A stretch of 64,000 nt of DNA from NCBI GenBank assembly GCA_029783825.1, contig JAREIK010002645.1, positions 1-64,000 on the forward strand, given 5' to 3'. Origin of the DNA: Sapria himalayana (taxonomy: Eukaryota; Streptophyta; Magnoliopsida; Malpighiales; Rafflesiaceae). The position numbers and the translations under genes are program-made. Every line of letters begins with the position of its first letter. Position 1 is the stretch's first letter. Positions 60,681 to 64,000 of the stretch are shown here, piece after piece. The notes below the pieces were generated by a model that worked only from the letters and a program-made list of their open reading frames with translations, had not been told where the DNA came from and ran no database searches.

Positions 60681-61440
60681 CCCAAGTTTTCCTAGAGAAC
60701 GCAGATTGTTGTAGCAAATAGCCAAGATTGGGAACATCAATGCTTGTTTAAACAAGTAGAAAGCTACATAGGTTTGCATCTCCTATTGCTTTTTTATTGT
60801 TTTTGTGACCTTTTAAGGTAAGGAGGGGGGAATTATTAATTATTAATTAGGTAGTTAATTTAAATATAAATATGAATAATATACTAAGAATTGATATTAT
60901 ATCATTCAGTACACATGAAAAAAAATTATTGTAATTAATAAATTAAATTGATCACTACTACTACCTTAATTTCGTTCTTAAGGTCGTGCCCATATTATAT
61001 TAAGGAATTAAGGTAATACTTATCACTTTAATTTTTTAATCATAATAATTTTTTTTCGAGTCAACTGACTGATAAAATATTAATTTTTAATATTTTTATT
61101 TTGATTTATTTTTAAATTAACTGCCTGAAACATACTTATCATTTTAAATAACATTAACATGATCAATTAATTTTATTTATTGATTATTTTGTTTTAATTA
61201 TTATTATTCAACTTGATTTGGTGAGATTAATAATAAATAATCTATGTGATTTTTAGATAATAAGATTGTTAAGATATTAATCTCTCATAAATCTCATGCT
61301 AAATGGGATATTTATTCACATTAATATGAATTTTTATTATTGTTTGACAATTAACAATTTAGGTTATTGATTATTTTTTTAATTGAAAGTTCTTAATTGT
61401 TGAAATTGTTGTTGAGGTCTCAAGTGAGCTGGGCAGCTCT
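60681..61440. other. AT-rich intergenic spacer
   Basis: This is the 3' flank of the PPR gene. One diverged, inverted relative of the 142-bp SQE-intron repeat lies at about 61245-61310. No gene was seen. Confidence 0.6.
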
Positions 61441-61860
61441 AGAAGAACATGAGGCACGACCTGAAATAGTTGTGCCCAGCCTGGATTAGCCGTGCCCAGC
61501 CTGGATTAGCCGTGCCCAGCCTGGATTAGCCGTGCCCAGCCTGGATTAGCCGTGCCCAGCCTGGATTAGCCGTGCCCAGCCTGGATTAGCCGTGCCCAGC
61601 CTGGATTAGCCATGCCCAACTCGAAATATCCTTGCTTTGCTCGGACTGGCATGGTCTAGAATTATGCATTGATCAGGGTCATACCCGCCTATGCCCAACC
61701 ATATCTCGTGTTGGGCCTGGAGCAACCCACTTGCCTGGCCTGTTGGCATGTGATCTGTGATCCAAAAGCTGAGTCAACTAATCGAAATAGCGAAGGGAGT
61801 GCCATGCATGGTGGGTTTTTAGGTTCAGGAGGAGGAGGAACAGGCACGTAGCCACTAATA
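61440..61860. mobile_element. hAT-like GC-rich patch with minisatellite
   Basis: TAGAAGAACATGAGGCACGA near 61439 and the later GGCC/CATGCCCAAC words resemble the subterminal zone following the hAT-like end at 20574 (CATGAGGCACGATCAGATTAG there). It contains the 20-bp array at 61471-61620. No opposite end or target duplication was found. Confidence 0.4.
61471..61620 (+). repeat. 20-bp minisatellite, seven near-identical units plus a half
   Basis: The unit CGTGCCCAGCCTGGATTAGC repeats with exact 20-bp spacing. The only change in the seven full units is T for C at the first base of the first copy; a partial CATGCCCAAC unit closes it. Such uniformity implies recent expansion. Confidence 0.95.
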
Positions 61861-62180
61861 GCAGACAGTACGGACATGCACAGTATTTATCTTGATGATT
61901 ATCATTCTGCGCCAAAGTTCTCAATTTATTAATCGTGAAACAGGGGGACGCATCTTAATAGCATGCAGATAAGATTCAGATAATTTACATACTGAAACAG
62001 ACTAACCCCAACACAATCTGGATTGGTGGGTCAGCTTCTACATTATACCAGAGTCAGACCGAGACCATGTTAGAAGGCTGTAGACGATTCCTTTTAAAAG
62101 CATAAGCAGAAAATTTAAATCGGCATTCGGCCTCTCCTTTTTGGTTCTCTTTTACATCTAGAGAAAACAACAGATGATAG

Positions 62181-62226
62181 TGAGAGATAGAGAGAGAGAG
62201 GGAGGGAGGGAGAGAGGGAGAGAGAG
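62181..62226. repeat. (GA)n/(GGGA)n microsatellite in bZIP 3' UTR
   Basis: A GA-rich tract ends 2 bp from the bZIP stop codon, so transcripts of that gene would carry (CT)n at the start of the 3' UTR. Confidence 0.9.
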
Positions 62227-62227
62227 T

Positions 62228-62743
62228 TCAGTTTTGATAAGCAGATAACTGATGAAAAGGGTATTGGGTGTTGATCAAAACCTGATAAAGATCCGAGTAC
62301 CTGGTGGATAAGGTAATGGCGTCGGATCTTAACCAGTCGTTTTCTCTCCTCAGTATCTGACAGCGGGTTAAAACTAACCCGGTTTGGTTTTGGATCTCAA
62401 AGATTTCATTTTTTAACTCGCTCACTTGCTTGGCGAGGTTCTCCGCGTGCCTCTTCTTTCTCCACCGGGACCGTTTGGCAGACTCCCGATTGGATAGCAG
62501 CCTCCTCCGCTTTCTTTCCTCGTCTGAGTAGAACGAACGGTTGGACTCGCCTGGACCAGAGGCTGCGTCAGCGACAGTAGCTTTCGAAGACGATTGAATG
62601 AGAGACCAGAGTTGCTGGATTTTTCTGCCGCCCAACCTGGCATTTTGAGCTGGGGTTTCCGGGCTGGCAGCGTCTCGATCTTGAGTGAGAAACATCGAGG
62701 CGGCGGGAGGGCGAGAGGAGGAATTGGATGGAGAATCTCTCAA
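62228..62743 (-). CDS. Short plant bZIP transcription factor (group S-like)
   Basis: An intronless frame of 171 codons. The basic region (residues 77-98) is KRRRLLSNRESAKRSRWRKK, with the invariant Asn85 and Arg93 spaced N-x7-R that contact ACGT-core DNA. A long zipper follows with hydrophobic heptad residues at 103, 110, 117, 124, 131, 138, 145 and 152 (L, L, I, V, L, L, L, L), giving dimerisation. Size, lack of introns and an eight-heptad zipper fit group S bZIPs, often induced by stress or sugar status; the subgroup is not certain. A TATA box at 62781-62790 is only about 40 bp from the first Met, so translation more probably starts at Met17 (62695; 155 residues). I saw no sucrose-control uORF. 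Confidence 0.92.
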   Translation of the reverse strand: MRDSPSNSSSRPPAASMFLTQDRDAASPETPAQNARLGGRKIQQLWSLIQSSSKATVADAASGPGESNRSFYSDEERKRRRLLSNRESAKRSRWRKKRHAENLAKQVSELKNEIFEIQNQTGLVLTRCQILRRENDWLRSDAITLSTRYSDLYQVLINTQYPFHQLSAYQN

Positions 62744-62780
62744 GATCAGGAAAAGGGAGTGTTCCGTCGCTGGGATGGTT

Positions 62781-62790
62781 CCTTATATCC
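62781..62790 (-). promoter_or_regulatory. TATA box of the bZIP gene
   Basis: The minus strand reads GGATATAAGG. Transcription would start about 30 bp further (near 62755), leaving about 10 nt before the first Met and about 60 nt before Met17. GGCCCA and CCAAT-type words lie further upstream at about 62843-62870. Confidence 0.6.
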
Positions 62791-63037
62791 TCCCTCCTCT
62801 GCCTCTGCGCCAAGCCTTGCTTGGGAAGCATTCGTGGGATGGGCCCCAACCCAATCAATGGCATTGGCACCTGGCCCCTGGGTGTTTTTGTTTGGGATAA
62901 TTTTTTGTGTTTTGGTTTTGGCATACCAAACTCAAAATAATTTAAATAAAAAAAATTTTTTTTTTAATATAAACACTTAAATCCAAAATAATCATGTTCT
63001 TGTGTGCTTAAAATTTAAAATTTACATGTGATTGATT

Positions 63038-63160
63038 TAAAAAATAAAAAAAAAAAAATAAAAAAAATAAAAAAAATAAAATAAAAAATAAAAAAATTAA
63101 AAAAATTAAAAAAAATTAAAAAAAATAAAAAAAAATAACAAAAATAAAAAAATAAAAAAT
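63038..63160. repeat. A-rich low-complexity tract
   Basis: AAAAAT-type repeats of about 120 bp directly precede the left arm of the foldback repeat. Confidence 0.9.
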
Positions 63161-63620
63161 ATCAATAAAATAAAAAAAATAATTAAAAAAGTATTAATGG
63201 ATAGACACACAGTTGGGATTCAAACTCACATATTTATCCAAACATGACTTTTGCTTTTTCCATTCATCTATTATAATTATCAATTTGGTTTGTTATTGAT
63301 TACACACACACACACACACACATACTTATGTTTATATATGTAAATATGTTTATATTTCTATGTTTATATTTCTATGTTTATATATATATTTAAAATAATT
63401 TATTTATATAAAATTAAGTTTATAAATTAAAATATATTTGTTAAATATCTACAAATATATGGAATACAAACACACACACACACACACACATTTGATAATA
63501 AACTGAATTGATATTTGTAGGTTGATAACTAAGAGTCATGTTTCGTTTAAGTTGGGGGTTTGAATCCCAATTTTGTCTATCAATTAATAAATTTTAATTA
63601 TTTTTTTTCATTTTTTAATA
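63160..63620. repeat. Foldback: inverted arms of about 130 bp
   Basis: The left arm (about 63160-63300) and right arm (about 63490-63620) are imperfect reverse complements. Shared landmarks are TATTAATGGATAGACA/TGTCTATCAATTAATA, GGGATTCAAACTC/GTTTGAATCCC and CATGAC/GTCATG. Each arm ends inward at a CA microsatellite (63302-63322 and 63471-63490). These two run in the same direction, so they arose after or independently of the inversion. Confidence 0.7.
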
Positions 63621-63963
63621 TGCTGTCGTGGCCACGAGACAAAAGTAAATTTCTAAGTGAGATTTGTATTATGGTACACTGGGTAAAAAAAATTTGATTT
63701 GTGGTTATTCAAAATTTTCATATTAAAAAAAGTATACCAAATTCTAAAATAATTAAGTTTTATGTACTAAAAATTATAAATATGATTTTGTCCTATATAA
63801 TTTGAAAAAAAAAATACAATTAGTTTAATTAATTTGAAAAGTAAAAACTTATGCTGGAAATCAATATACCTAATAATGTTGCAGAATAGACATCACATCA
63901 AGGGATTTGAAACAATGTCCTCTACCCAATTTTTATCTATGTATATGTCTATGTGTATGTATG

Positions 63964-63987
63964 TATATATATATATATATATATATA
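63964..63987. repeat. (TA)n microsatellite
   Basis: A short TA repeat near the right edge. The remaining sequence 63620-64000 is AT-rich with no recognised gene. Confidence 0.9.
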
Positions 63988-64000
63988 AACATATGCACAC

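Noticed and set aside
59295..60779. Minus-strand frames within the PPR gene
   Set aside because: Shadows of a well-supported plus-strand gene.
61471..61620. Short direct repeats as a possible CRISPR array
   Set aside because: 20-bp units abut without spacers; this is a minisatellite.
1..64000. tRNA or rRNA genes
   Set aside because: B-box-like words occur in repeats, but no sequence folding as a complete tRNA was recognised on reading, and no rRNA sequence was seen.

Overview
This is a stretch of flowering-plant nuclear genome. Evidence: introns with plant-type splice sites, an organelle-type pentatricopeptide repeat (PPR) gene, a short plant bZIP factor, a plant-type squalene epoxidase, and Copia, Gypsy, hAT and RTE-LINE relics with plant features. 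It is AT-rich and mostly transposon-derived. The species cannot be named from the sequence. No bacterial, viral or CRISPR-like locus is present.

Layout. 1-4053: minus-strand Copia element running off the left edge, with a 793-bp hAT-type non-autonomous element inside its gag. 4054-6667: AT-rich, nothing recognised. 6668-11190: Copia element with both LTRs; its 3' LTR ends 16 nt before an exon of a squalene epoxidase (SQE) gene. 11207-16507: six intact 3' exons of SQE (about 410 codons); the N-terminal FAD-binding exon(s) are not in the window. One SQE intron is GC-AG and holds a Copia relic; the last holds a 142-bp tandem array. 16508-24099: intergenic, with a decayed Copia carrying a MITE and an hAT-like terminus.

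24100-51765 (minus): a J-domain (DnaJ) protein gene that I assembled exon by exon: eight small exons (about 253 codons) spread over about 27.7 kb because three introns are 7.6-10.7 kb. Those introns hold an RTE LINE, Copia relics and a nest of three generations of one hAT family. The youngest hAT copy has 12-bp inverted ends and a perfect 8-bp target duplication. The reconstructed reading frame holds one in-frame TGA in exon 3, so the gene is either damaged or mis-modelled there.

52000-59000: Copia gag and Gypsy reverse-transcriptase relics plus unassigned sequence. 59076-60680 (+): intact intronless PPR gene. 61440-61860: hAT-like GC-rich patch with a 20-bp minisatellite. 62228-62743 (minus): intact bZIP gene with a close TATA box. 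63038-64000: A-rich tracts, microsatellites and a foldback repeat.

The four host genes are functionally unrelated (sterol synthesis, chaperone cofactor, organelle RNA metabolism, transcription factor). I found no convincing new molecular system. The most interesting signals are the giant-intron J-protein gene with its internal stop, the self-nested hAT family, the retrotransposon beside an SQE splice site, and the intronic 142-bp satellite.
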